From NCBI RefSeq assembly GCF_029889885.1, contig NZ_JARANY010000013.1:1-64000 (forward strand): a stretch of DNA of 64,000 nucleotides, in the 5' to 3' direction. The translations under genes were made by a program, and so were the position numbers. The notes below the pieces were generated by a model. That model worked only from the letters and a program-made list of their open reading frames with translations, was not told the origin of the DNA and did no database searches. Source of the stretch: Chromohalobacter sp. 296-RDG (GTDB taxonomy: Bacteria > Pseudomonadota > Gammaproteobacteria > Pseudomonadales > Halomonadaceae). Of this stretch, positions 57,420 through 64,000 are shown piece by piece (positions within the stretch are counted from its first letter, which is position 1; each line of letters begins with the position of its first letter).

Positions 57420-59045
57420 ATGAAAATCCAGCACAGCTCCTTCAAGGGCGAGCTGCCGATCATCAATGCTCGCTTGCTACCTGAGAATAACGCCCAAGTG
57501 GCGCGCAATCTCTATCTACGTCACGGCACCTTGAAGGCTGAGCAGGCGCCGTCATCAGTGGCAGGGCTTCCCAATGTGTCCAAGCCTTCGACGCTATACC
57601 GATACCCGAATGGCAATAATGGCGACGGCTTCTGGTTCGCATGGGGCAACAGCAAGCGAGTGAGCGTCGTAAAGTCGCCGCTGGCCAACGATAGCTGGCA
57701 CCGCATTTACTGGACGGGCGACGGTGAGCCGAAGATGGCGGGCATCGATATAGCGACCAGTGGGACGCCGCCTTACCCGAACAGCAGCTATGTCTTAGGT
57801 GTTCCGTCGCCTAACGGTTCGCCAACCGTTGAGGAGCCTGAAGGTCGCGTACCGCTCGAGGACCAGCCTGACACGACGCTGGAAACCTCTTATGTAGTGA
57901 CATTGATCTCAGGCTATGGCGAGGAAGGGCCACCCAGCGAGCCAAGCCCGGCTATTGCGCGTTGGGACATGGTCAGTGATGCCCCCAAGGGCGGCGACGT
58001 GACGGTCAGCCTTCCTGGCATTCCTAGCTCGGCCAGCAACATCGATATAAAGCGCCTGTATCGCGTGGAATCATCAGGCATCTATCAGTTTGTGGACGAC
58101 TTGGAGCCAGGCGTAGGGCAGTACGTTGACAGCATTCAAAGCGATTCGCTGGGCCGCGCGCTTCCATCCACTGAGTGGGATATGCCTGACCCGCGCATGA
58201 CTGGCCTTACGGCACTACCTAACGGCATTCTGGCCGGCTACTTCGAGAATACGCTGTGCTTCTCCGAGGCGTATCTCCCACATGCGTGGCCGGTCGGCTA
58301 CCAACTCGCCTTCTCCGACGACATCGTGGCTATTGCCTCAACATCTGCTGGCCTGGTGGTGGTCACCGAAGGGCAGCCTAGCCTAGTGTCTGGCTCCAGC
58401 CCGGACGCCATGGCGCAGATCGAACTCGACGTGCCTCAGTCGTGCATTGCCTCTCGATCACTGGTGGATATGGGCGAGTATGCGCTCTACGCATCGCCGG
58501 ACGGATTGATAGCTGCCGCTGGCCGCGACGCGCGCGTGGCCACACGCGAAGTGTTGAGCCGCGAGCAATGGCAGGCAATGAAGCCCGGCACAATCCACGC
58601 TTATCGCTACGATGGCCGGTACCTAGCCTTCTACGAGGGCGGCTGCTTCGCTTTCACGCCTGGCGAGGGCATCGAGTTCTATGATGTTCAAGCCGACGCC
58701 GGTTACTACGACAACCTGGATGATGCGCTTTATCTGATTCAGGGCGGCGCGATCACCGGGTGGGGGCGAGGCGGCTCTCTGACCTACCGCTGGCGGTCTG
58801 GCGTTCACGAGGTGCCGCCTGGCGCGGCAGGCTTTACGTGCGCCAAGGTGATCGCCCGTGACTATCCGGTTACGTTACGCCTTTTTGCCGACAGGTACGT
58901 TATTTTCGAGCATGAAGTAAGCGGACCTGGCATGTTCCGTCTGCCCGCCGGCTACACATTGAGCCGGGATTGGGAGATCGAAGTGGAGGGGCGTCGCGAA
59001 GTATATTCAGTACAGATCGCTACCAGTCCCGCGGAACTGGTCTGA
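57420..59045 (+). CDS. Large tail/virion protein, unknown
   Basis: 541 residues, beta-rich (MKIQHSSFKGELPIINARLL, PENNAQVARNLYLRHGTLKA...). The segment YVVTLISGYGEEGPPSEPSP is FnIII-like, and the second half reads like a beta-propeller. In podoviruses with this gene order a protein of this type forms part of the tail tube or hub; role inferred. Confidence 0.65.
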   Translation: MKIQHSSFKGELPIINARLLPENNAQVARNLYLRHGTLKAEQAPSSVAGLPNVSKPSTLYRYPNGNNGDGFWFAWGNSKRVSVVKSPLANDSWHRIYWTGDGEPKMAGIDIATSGTPPYPNSSYVLGVPSPNGSPTVEEPEGRVPLEDQPDTTLETSYVVTLISGYGEEGPPSEPSPAIARWDMVSDAPKGGDVTVSLPGIPSSASNIDIKRLYRVESSGIYQFVDDLEPGVGQYVDSIQSDSLGRALPSTEWDMPDPRMTGLTALPNGILAGYFENTLCFSEAYLPHAWPVGYQLAFSDDIVAIASTSAGLVVVTEGQPSLVSGSSPDAMAQIELDVPQSCIASRSLVDMGEYALYASPDGLIAAAGRDARVATREVLSREQWQAMKPGTIHAYRYDGRYLAFYEGGCFAFTPGEGIEFYDVQADAGYYDNLDDALYLIQGGAITGWGRGGSLTYRWRSGVHEVPPGAAGFTCAKVIARDYPVTLRLFADRYVIFEHEVSGPGMFRLPAGYTLSRDWEIEVEGRREVYSVQIATSPAELV

Positions 59046-59056
59046 TCCCGAAGGCT

Positions 59057-59068
59057 CACCGTGAGGTG
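59057..59068 (+). promoter_or_regulatory. GNRA hairpin upstream of the J-like gene
   Basis: CACC-GTGA-GGTG, 3 nt before the ATG at 59072. Relative to CGCC/GGCG the second pair is A-T instead of G-C. GTGAGGTG is the only ribosome-binding-like sequence. Confidence 0.6.
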
Positions 59069-59071
59069 CCC

Positions 59072-60262
59072 ATGACACAAAAACGACGTACGTTACCGCC
59101 AGTATCGCCCAAGATGCCGACCGAGATGCGGCCCCTAATCAGCGCCATGTCCGAAGTTATAGAGACCGGGGAAGGCGTGCGTGGCAATCCGCTCGACAAG
59201 AAGGTCACTCTGCGCGACTTGCTGGACAGCGGTATCGGTAAACTCAAAAACGGCGCTCGGGCCGGGATGCCCGGGAGTCTCGAATCAGGCGTCGAACCAC
59301 CGGCGCCCAGCCTTTCCAGGCCACCAGTACCGGAAGGCTTCAGTGCCGAAGGCAGCTTTTATGGCATGATCACATTGACTTGGGATAGCCCGGTCGAGCT
59401 CTACGATAACCATGCCCACACCAATATCTACCGCAGCGAAGCCGACAACTTCGCCAATGCTCAGGTCGCTGGCCGTGACCCAGGCATGATCTACAGCGAT
59501 GTCGTGCGCGATGATACTACTGACGCCGAAGACCCAAAGGCGGTCAAGGGGTACTACTACTGGATTACTTTTACATCGACTGCAGGCGTGGAAGGTCCGC
59601 CCAATAGCAGTAGCGGTACCTATGCCGAGCCGGTTGCCGATATCAGCTATGTGATGGATATTATCTCCGGGCGTGTCAATGAGGACGTGCTGACACCCGC
59701 CTTCAAGAATCGTCTTGATGGTTTTAGCGAGACCATCAGTAAGTTGGGCGATCGGTATACGTTATCTATAAATCAAAACGGAGATGTCGCCGGGTACACG
59801 TTATTCAACGACGGCTCCTTTAGCTCATTCTCAGTTCTTGCCGACAATTTCACGGTTGCCAACTCACGCGGCAATCGAGTGAATCCATTCATAGTCGAAG
59901 ACAACATCAGTTATCTCGACACGGCGATGATTCGCGAAGGCTCGATTCAAGAGGGCAAGGTCGGCCCCATCACTGTGGGTAAGCTTTTTAAGCCTGACGG
60001 CACGCCAGTAACCACCGCAGCAGGATTATTTCGCGCCGACGCCATCGAAGCCGACAAGCTCAGGATCGGGTTTGGCCAGGTGACCGGCGACTTGAAATCG
60101 ACGGCGCGTGGAAACAATGGTCGTCCGGCATGGCGACTGGATCGTGACGGTGAATTCGAGCTTAACTCGACCGGCGCCGGCGGGCGCATGGAGCAGCGCG
60201 GCGACCGCATCTCGGTCTATGACGAGAGCGGCCGCCTTCGGATAAGGATCGGCAGACTATGA
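59072..60262 (+). CDS. Host-specificity (J C-terminal-like) tail protein
   Basis: 396 residues. An FnIII-like module (GMITLTWDSPVELYDNHAHT, NIYRSEADN) is followed by a DUF1983/J-like segment: RYTLSINQNGDVAGYTLFND, FSSFSVLADNFTVAN. Such modules occur at the ends of lambda J-type central fibres. ATGA overlap with the next gene. Confidence 0.75.
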   Translation: MTQKRRTLPPVSPKMPTEMRPLISAMSEVIETGEGVRGNPLDKKVTLRDLLDSGIGKLKNGARAGMPGSLESGVEPPAPSLSRPPVPEGFSAEGSFYGMITLTWDSPVELYDNHAHTNIYRSEADNFANAQVAGRDPGMIYSDVVRDDTTDAEDPKAVKGYYYWITFTSTAGVEGPPNSSSGTYAEPVADISYVMDIISGRVNEDVLTPAFKNRLDGFSETISKLGDRYTLSINQNGDVAGYTLFNDGSFSSFSVLADNFTVANSRGNRVNPFIVEDNISYLDTAMIREGSIQEGKVGPITVGKLFKPDGTPVTTAAGLFRADAIEADKLRIGFGQVTGDLKSTARGNNGRPAWRLDRDGEFELNSTGAGGRMEQRGDRISVYDESGRLRIRIGRL

Positions 60263-60606
60263 GCTTCGGCATTCAGGTCAGAAAAGATGGCGACGTCACA
60301 TTCGAGCTTTCCTCACGGCTGACCACACTGATTCTATCGCGAGTGGTGGGGCACAACAGCAGCGGCAGCGTGACGCTCGACATCCCGGGCACCATGGACT
60401 TCGCCGTCCAAGCGATACCTCTGGATGGCGATCAGTACATGCGCCACATACCGCACAAGCTGACCTATGATGCCAGCACCCAAACACTGAGCTGGATGCC
60501 AGCGATCAGCAGCGGGGCGGAGGTATCGAATCTAGAGGATTGGGCGTCGCCGCGACGCAGTCGCAGTCGCATCGTGGTGTTTGGCTATATGCCGGAGGTG
60601 TCATGA
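60259..60606 (+). CDS. Small fibre-region protein, unknown
   Basis: 115 residues, beta-rich (MSFGIQVRKDGDVTFELSSR...). Similar in style to DUF6453-like phage tail-tip proteins. ATGA overlaps on both sides tie it to the J-like and Tyr-rich genes. Confidence 0.6.
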   Translation: MSFGIQVRKDGDVTFELSSRLTTLILSRVVGHNSSGSVTLDIPGTMDFAVQAIPLDGDQYMRHIPHKLTYDASTQTLSWMPAISSGAEVSNLEDWASPRRSRSRIVVFGYMPEVS

Positions 60607-61556
60607 GCTGGGGTGTCGAGACACAAGGCTTCTTCGGTCGGCTGCCCATTGACCAGGATTTCGACAATCTGGTGTACCGCGACCAAGGGTCTCGCCAGGT
60701 AGGCACGGGCTACCATGTTATTCCGCTGGAAAGCCGGGGCGTGGAGTCGCTCATTATTGCGGCGCGACACCCCGGCCTTGACGTGGCGCTACTGAGCTAC
60801 ACAAACGACGCCAGTGGCACCACCGGCATCCGGATTTATGTGCGCGGCTCCGGAACATTCTACTGGCGAACGTATGAGAGCGCCTACCCTCTGCCTCTCC
60901 AGGGGTGGGGAATGGTGGTCTATAATGGCGACAAGCAGACCTTTCACTCGGATCATCACTACGCCGACGTGAAGAATTCGCGCTACTACATCGGTTCGTC
61001 GAAAATGCCGCTGAACGGCCAGTATTATCTTCTCAATTCGCCCGCGACACCGACTTTTGAATACGAGACATATCAGAACTCTTGGTACCAGGAAGATAGA
61101 AGCTACCAGCAGACCGGAACTCGCACAGTCCTCAAGACACGAAGAGAGTACCAATGCAATTACGAGTCCGTTTATGTTTATGGTGAAGGGTATCAGCGCC
61201 AGCAAGTGTGCGACTGGGTAACAATCCGGTATAACGAGGAAGAGCCTGTCTATGGATTTGTGACGGTCGGCTACTGGGTAAGCGCCGAAGCCACCGTTTA
61301 CTGCACCAAGAATATTTCCATGGCCCACCACTCACACGATGACATGCTGAGCGAAACGTCATATCAAACTCACGATAGACAGGCTGCTTATGCATGGAGC
61401 ATTAGATATTACGACCCGGTCTTCCCTTCCTATACGGGAAGCAACTGGGTATACGATGAGTTTCAACCTGCATACCAAGACTATCTGAAGTGGCTGGCAG
61501 CGCCGACCTATACCGGCATAACCGGGCACGACAACAAGCTGATCATGATGCGATAG
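60603..61556 (+). CDS. Tyr-rich fibre-region protein, unknown
   Basis: 317 residues. N-terminal part resembles the DUF6453-type tail-tip partner (WGVETQGFFGRLPIDQDFDN). The middle (about 155-235) is strikingly rich in Tyr, Gln and Arg with three cysteines (YQCNYESVYVYGEGYQRQQV, CDW). AT content rises here. Probably a virion surface component; no family recognised. Confidence 0.6.
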   Translation: MSWGVETQGFFGRLPIDQDFDNLVYRDQGSRQVGTGYHVIPLESRGVESLIIAARHPGLDVALLSYTNDASGTTGIRIYVRGSGTFYWRTYESAYPLPLQGWGMVVYNGDKQTFHSDHHYADVKNSRYYIGSSKMPLNGQYYLLNSPATPTFEYETYQNSWYQEDRSYQQTGTRTVLKTRREYQCNYESVYVYGEGYQRQQVCDWVTIRYNEEEPVYGFVTVGYWVSAEATVYCTKNISMAHHSHDDMLSETSYQTHDRQAAYAWSIRYYDPVFPSYTGSNWVYDEFQPAYQDYLKWLAAPTYTGITGHDNKLIMMR

Positions 61557-61603
61557 ATCAAAGAAACCCCGTTCTCTGATATGTTATACTAACGTAACTA
61601 GCT

Positions 61604-61615
61604 CACCGTGAGGTG
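61604..61615 (+). promoter_or_regulatory. GNRA hairpin upstream of the ejection-gene cluster
   Basis: CACC-GTGA-GGTG, 3 nt before the ATG at 61619; same form as at 59057. A TATACT box (61585-61590) lies just upstream and may be a -10. Confidence 0.6.
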
Positions 61616-61618
61616 CCT

Positions 61619-62104
61619 ATGCCCCGCTCAAATGAAAGCACAGTCCTTCATCAAGTGCTGCCCAACTCTCCGGCAGCCGTGGCGTTTTGTGAAACGCTCT
61701 TTCGCACTACCCATGTCATTGACGATCTGATCGACAAGGATCGCCCTGTTAGCGACGAAGCTATTTTTCGCGCCTTCTGGGACTGCCTGTTCGAACTCCC
61801 GCTTAATCCGTTCTATCGACAGCACGAGCCATATTTACGCCCCATTATCGCAAATGGCTTTCAGGACTGGTGGGACAGCGTAAAGCTCGAGCGTGCCGGC
61901 GACCGGCATGGTCGTACCATAGCCTTCGTTTTGCGTGACAACCTGACAAGCGTTGTCGTGCAGTGTGCGTACCTGGTTGGCGGGTATGACTGGATGCAGC
62001 AAGTGGCTGAGCCCATCCGTCGGCATGCCCATGAAGACACGCTGGAGCAATATCTGGGAGGCCTCCAGGCAGAGAGTGAGCAGGAAGAGGAGGGGGACGG
62101 ATGA
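61619..62104 (+). CDS. Unknown phage protein
   Basis: 161 residues, helical (FCETLFRTTHVIDDLIDKDR, PVSDEAIFRAFWDCLFELPL). Acidic C-terminal tail of Glu/Asp. Overlaps the next gene by 4 nt. Located at the start of the internal-virion cluster; possibly a chaperone or virion accessory. Confidence 0.6.
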   Translation: MPRSNESTVLHQVLPNSPAAVAFCETLFRTTHVIDDLIDKDRPVSDEAIFRAFWDCLFELPLNPFYRQHEPYLRPIIANGFQDWWDSVKLERAGDRHGRTIAFVLRDNLTSVVVQCAYLVGGYDWMQQVAEPIRRHAHEDTLEQYLGGLQAESEQEEEGDG

Positions 62105-62769
62105 GCTTTGGGGGTGGAGGTGACAACGAAGTCGAGGATACACCCGAGCAGCGCCAGCTAGCCGCCGTAGCAGCCGAGAAATGGAACTTCGCGCAAGAAG
62201 AGCTCGCTCCGCTCGAAGACGCGTACATGGAGTCGGTCGGCGAAATGACCGACGACGGCAAGATGAGCTATATACGCGGACGCACCATGCAGGCGCAACA
62301 GCAGTCGGGCAGTAAGCTCGCCGACCAAGCGGAGCAAGAACTGCAGCAGGGCGGCATCGACCCCTCCAGCGGGCGCTATCAGGGCGCCATGACGGGGTTA
62401 TCGCTCGACACCGCTGAGTCCGGCGGCGAAACGCTTGGCCGCGCCCAGTTCGAGCAGGAAAGCCAGCAGGTTCAGGGGCTGCAAAATATCGTAGCCATCG
62501 GTCAAGGGCAGTCCGGCCAGGCCCAGGCAGGGCTGGCTGGTCTCGCCGATCAATCGGCCGCCGATGCACGGCAATCGTCTACCAACCAGTTTAATCGGCG
62601 TTCGGCAAATCTCCAGCTCTTGGGTCAGGTGGCAGGTGCCGGTACCGCGTACGGACTCGACAGCGGAGGCGGAGGTAGCGGTCAAGGTCTTGACCTCTAC
62701 GACCAGGCGGACGCGCAAGGCGGTGCATCCGGCGGTTTGTATGGCAACGCTAGCACCGGCGGACTCTAG
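62101..62769 (+). CDS. Internal virion/ejection-type protein
   Basis: 222 residues, Gly/Gln/Ala/Ser-rich and helical (VAAEKWNFAQEELAPLEDAY, MQAQQQSGSKLADQAEQELQ, SAADARQSSTNQFNRRSANL). Composition and position match short ejection proteins like those encoded beside T7 gp14 equivalents. Confidence 0.7.
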   Translation: MSFGGGGDNEVEDTPEQRQLAAVAAEKWNFAQEELAPLEDAYMESVGEMTDDGKMSYIRGRTMQAQQQSGSKLADQAEQELQQGGIDPSSGRYQGAMTGLSLDTAESGGETLGRAQFEQESQQVQGLQNIVAIGQGQSGQAQAGLAGLADQSAADARQSSTNQFNRRSANLQLLGQVAGAGTAYGLDSGGGGSGQGLDLYDQADAQGGASGGLYGNASTGGL

Positions 62770-62778
62770 GGAGGCTGC

Positions 62779-63252
62779 ATGTACCAAAGTCTTTTCTCCG
62801 GTCTGAATATTCCCGAGAGCCAGACCGCCGGCTTGAACGTCGATCCCGGGCAGGCATTCCGGGGTGATCAAGGCGCGTCTGAACTTCAGGGGCAGCTTAG
62901 CCGCGCTCAATGGAATGACTGGAAGGCGCGATTCTCACCCTATATCGGCACCTTGTCTGATATCGCTCAGGACGAGGGCGCGCCTGCCACGGCAGCCGTC
63001 AACGCCAGCGGCGCCATGGGCCAGGCCTTTGATGCCAACCAGCAGGCGCTTGAGCAGGATCGCGAAGGTCTGGGCATCCAGCAGACCGGCGCCCAGGCAG
63101 ACGCAAGTGAGCGCCGCACTGCTATTAAGCGACAGGCATCGCAAGTGAGCGCCGGCAATCAGGCCCGCATTTCTGCGCAGGACCGCCAGAGCAGCATCCT
63201 CGCTGGCGGCATGGGGCTCTCCAATATTCCAGGTCAGGAGCTGAAACAATGA
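62779..63252 (+). CDS. Internal virion/ejection-type protein
   Basis: 157 residues of the same composition (ANQQALEQDREGLGIQQTGA, QADASERRTAIKRQASQVSA). Directly follows the related gene; the two probably act together in DNA delivery. Confidence 0.65.
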   Translation: MYQSLFSGLNIPESQTAGLNVDPGQAFRGDQGASELQGQLSRAQWNDWKARFSPYIGTLSDIAQDEGAPATAAVNASGAMGQAFDANQQALEQDREGLGIQQTGAQADASERRTAIKRQASQVSAGNQARISAQDRQSSILAGGMGLSNIPGQELKQ

Positions 63253-63488
63253 GCTATGGTCTGATCGGCATGAAACGCCAGATGGAAGGCGAAGCCATGC
63301 AGGGCCTGGGCGACCTCGCTGGCCAGCAGCGTCGGGCAGAGCGGCAAGAAGACCAGATGGAACAAGCTGAGCAACAGCAAACAATGAGTGCTGTGGGCAC
63401 GGGCGCTGGCGTTGGCATGGCGGCTGGCGGTCCAGCTGGCGCTGCAGTTGGGGCAGGCGTCGGGCTATTAGCCAGCGAGATATTCTAG
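63249..63488 (+). CDS. Small Gly/Gln-rich ejection-region protein
   Basis: 79 residues: a Gln/Glu helix (QQRRAERQEDQMEQAEQQQT) followed by a glycine-zipper membrane-like segment (GTGAGVGMAAGGPAGAAVGA). The glycine zipper suggests membrane insertion during DNA delivery. Confidence 0.65.
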   Translation: MSYGLIGMKRQMEGEAMQGLGDLAGQQRRAERQEDQMEQAEQQQTMSAVGTGAGVGMAAGGPAGAAVGAGVGLLASEIF

Positions 63489-63497
63489 GAGAGCATC

Positions 63498-64000
63498 ATG
63501 GCGGGACTTGACACACGCGGCCTGGCAAGCGGCTTCTCTCAAGGCTTCGGGCTGATGAGTCAGCATCAGCAGCAAGAAAAGCAAAACGAGCGCGCCAATG
63601 AGCGTATGGACATGAAGCAAGAGCGCATGGACATGCGCCGCGAACGCTTTGCCATGCAAAAAGAGCAAGCCGAAGCCGAGAAAAAGAAAGCTCAGCGTGA
63701 AAGCGACATGGAAGGCCTCCAGTTCACCCTAGGCAAGATCTCCAACGGTATGGAGGTCAGTGACAGCGAAATCGATCTGTTACGCAAGTACCCGAAGTAC
63801 TGGGCGGCTCTTGACCCCGACACTGATGCTTCTATCGAGCAGGCTCAAAACGCCATTGATCCCGAAAGCCCGGTGGATGCCAATGACCCTGAAAGCCTGG
63901 CGGCTCTCAATCAGATGTTTGGTGCCGAGATCAATAAGGGAGAGGGTGGCCACAAGCGCGTTACAGGCATGGTGCCTGCACCTGACGGTGAGAGCGTGAT
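63498..64000 (+). CDS. Large internal virion protein, cut by window edge
   Basis: Starts MAGLDTRGLASGFSQGFGLM, with AGGAGAGC upstream, and continues past base 64000. A Met/Arg/Lys-rich coiled coil (ERMDMKQERMDMRRERFAMQ) fills the first 70 residues. This start type is typical of the long ejection protein that closes podovirus late operons. Confidence 0.75.
   Translation, partial: MAGLDTRGLASGFSQGFGLMSQHQQQEKQNERANERMDMKQERMDMRRERFAMQKEQAEAEKKKAQRESDMEGLQFTLGKISNGMEVSDSEIDLLRKYPKYWAALDPDTDASIEQAQNAIDPESPVDANDPESLAALNQMFGAEINKGEGGHKRVTGMVPAPDGESV

Larger units (their letters stand above)
19433..64000. mobile_element. Prophage with lambda-like early region and podovirus-like virion genes (right end not in window)
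   Basis: The element starts at the truncated tRNA-Ser and runs beyond the window. It carries integrase, CI/Cro, Bet/Exo, O/DnaC-like replication genes, endolysin/holin, terminase, portal, scaffold, coat, tail and ejection proteins. No gene is visibly broken, so it may be inducible. It also carries a diversity-generating retroelement and a candidate anti-CRISPR operon. Confidence 0.95.

Noticed and set aside
62398-62910. Minus-strand frame of 170 codons in the ejection genes
   Set aside because: Mirror of strongly coding plus-strand genes; no start signal.
1-64000. CRISPR array or insertion sequence
   Set aside because: No regularly spaced direct repeats of CRISPR type and no transposase were seen.

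Overview
The window looks like a gammaproteobacterial chromosome of the Halomonas/Chromohalobacter type: GC-rich, moderately acidic proteins, and housekeeping genes that resemble E. coli orthologues (yejABE, mltD, gloB, rnhA-dnaQ, nudC, sohB, yhhQ, cvrA). The genus is an inference from gene content and protein style, not a database match. Bases 1 to about 19,430 are ordinary host genes. The rest, to the right edge, is most of one prophage whose far end lies outside the window.

Host part. A leftward yejABE peptide-uptake operon (yejE cut by the edge) is followed by mltD and gloB. A rightward methyltransferase-rnhA-dnaQ-nudC run comes next, then a SCP2-like protein, sohB, an ArsR-type regulator, yhhQ and an alpha/beta hydrolase. 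A leftward thiamine-precursor ABC transporter (thiZ-thiX-thiY type) is preceded by a clear TPP riboswitch. After it come a divergent APH-like protein, the K+/H+ antiporter cvrA, a small zinc-ribbon protein and a PrpA/B-like phosphatase. At 19,433-19,495 lies the 3' part of a tRNA-Ser(TGA) gene. It ends inside the anticodon stem exactly where the prophage begins (attachment site), next to a tyrosine integrase.

Prophage early regions. The layout is lambda-like. A leftward operon (29.7 to 20.6 kb) carries Bet/RecT-type annealing protein, YqaJ exonuclease, RdgC, a MazG-like enzyme, a tiny glutaredoxin-like protein, many small unknowns, a DUF4224 protein and integrase. CI (LexA-like) and a secreted lysogenic-conversion protein sit between two operator clusters built from ATGCAT palindromes (OL about 30.23-30.29 kb, OR about 31.74 kb). 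A 0.5-kb non-coding, hairpin-rich leader follows the leftward promoter. Cro, O-like and DnaC-like replication genes, NinB, a PD-(D/E)XK nuclease, a phage DNA adenine methylase, an HNH protein and a RusA-like resolvase run rightward. Iteron-like repeats lie inside the O gene.

At 38.52-39.32 kb sits an independent cassette: a strong promoter with an inverted repeat in its spacer, a 94-residue protein with 18 acidic residues and one lysine, a terminator, and then a DUF1870 HTH protein that closely resembles the anti-CRISPR regulator Aca2. This is a candidate anti-CRISPR locus with an unknown Acr.

Late region. Lambda-R type endolysin, two holin-like membrane proteins, small and large terminase, portal, scaffold, coat, connector and tail proteins follow in podovirus-like order. 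A complete diversity-generating retroelement is embedded in the tail genes: variable fibre gene with VR (55,150-55,266), Avd, TR (55,677-55,793) and reverse transcriptase. VR differs from TR at 13 positions, every one an adenine in TR. Internal-virion/ejection-type proteins run to the right edge. At least eight late start codons are preceded by short hairpins with a CC-GNGA-GG core (GNRA tetraloop) and changing, compensated stems, which I could not match to a known element.
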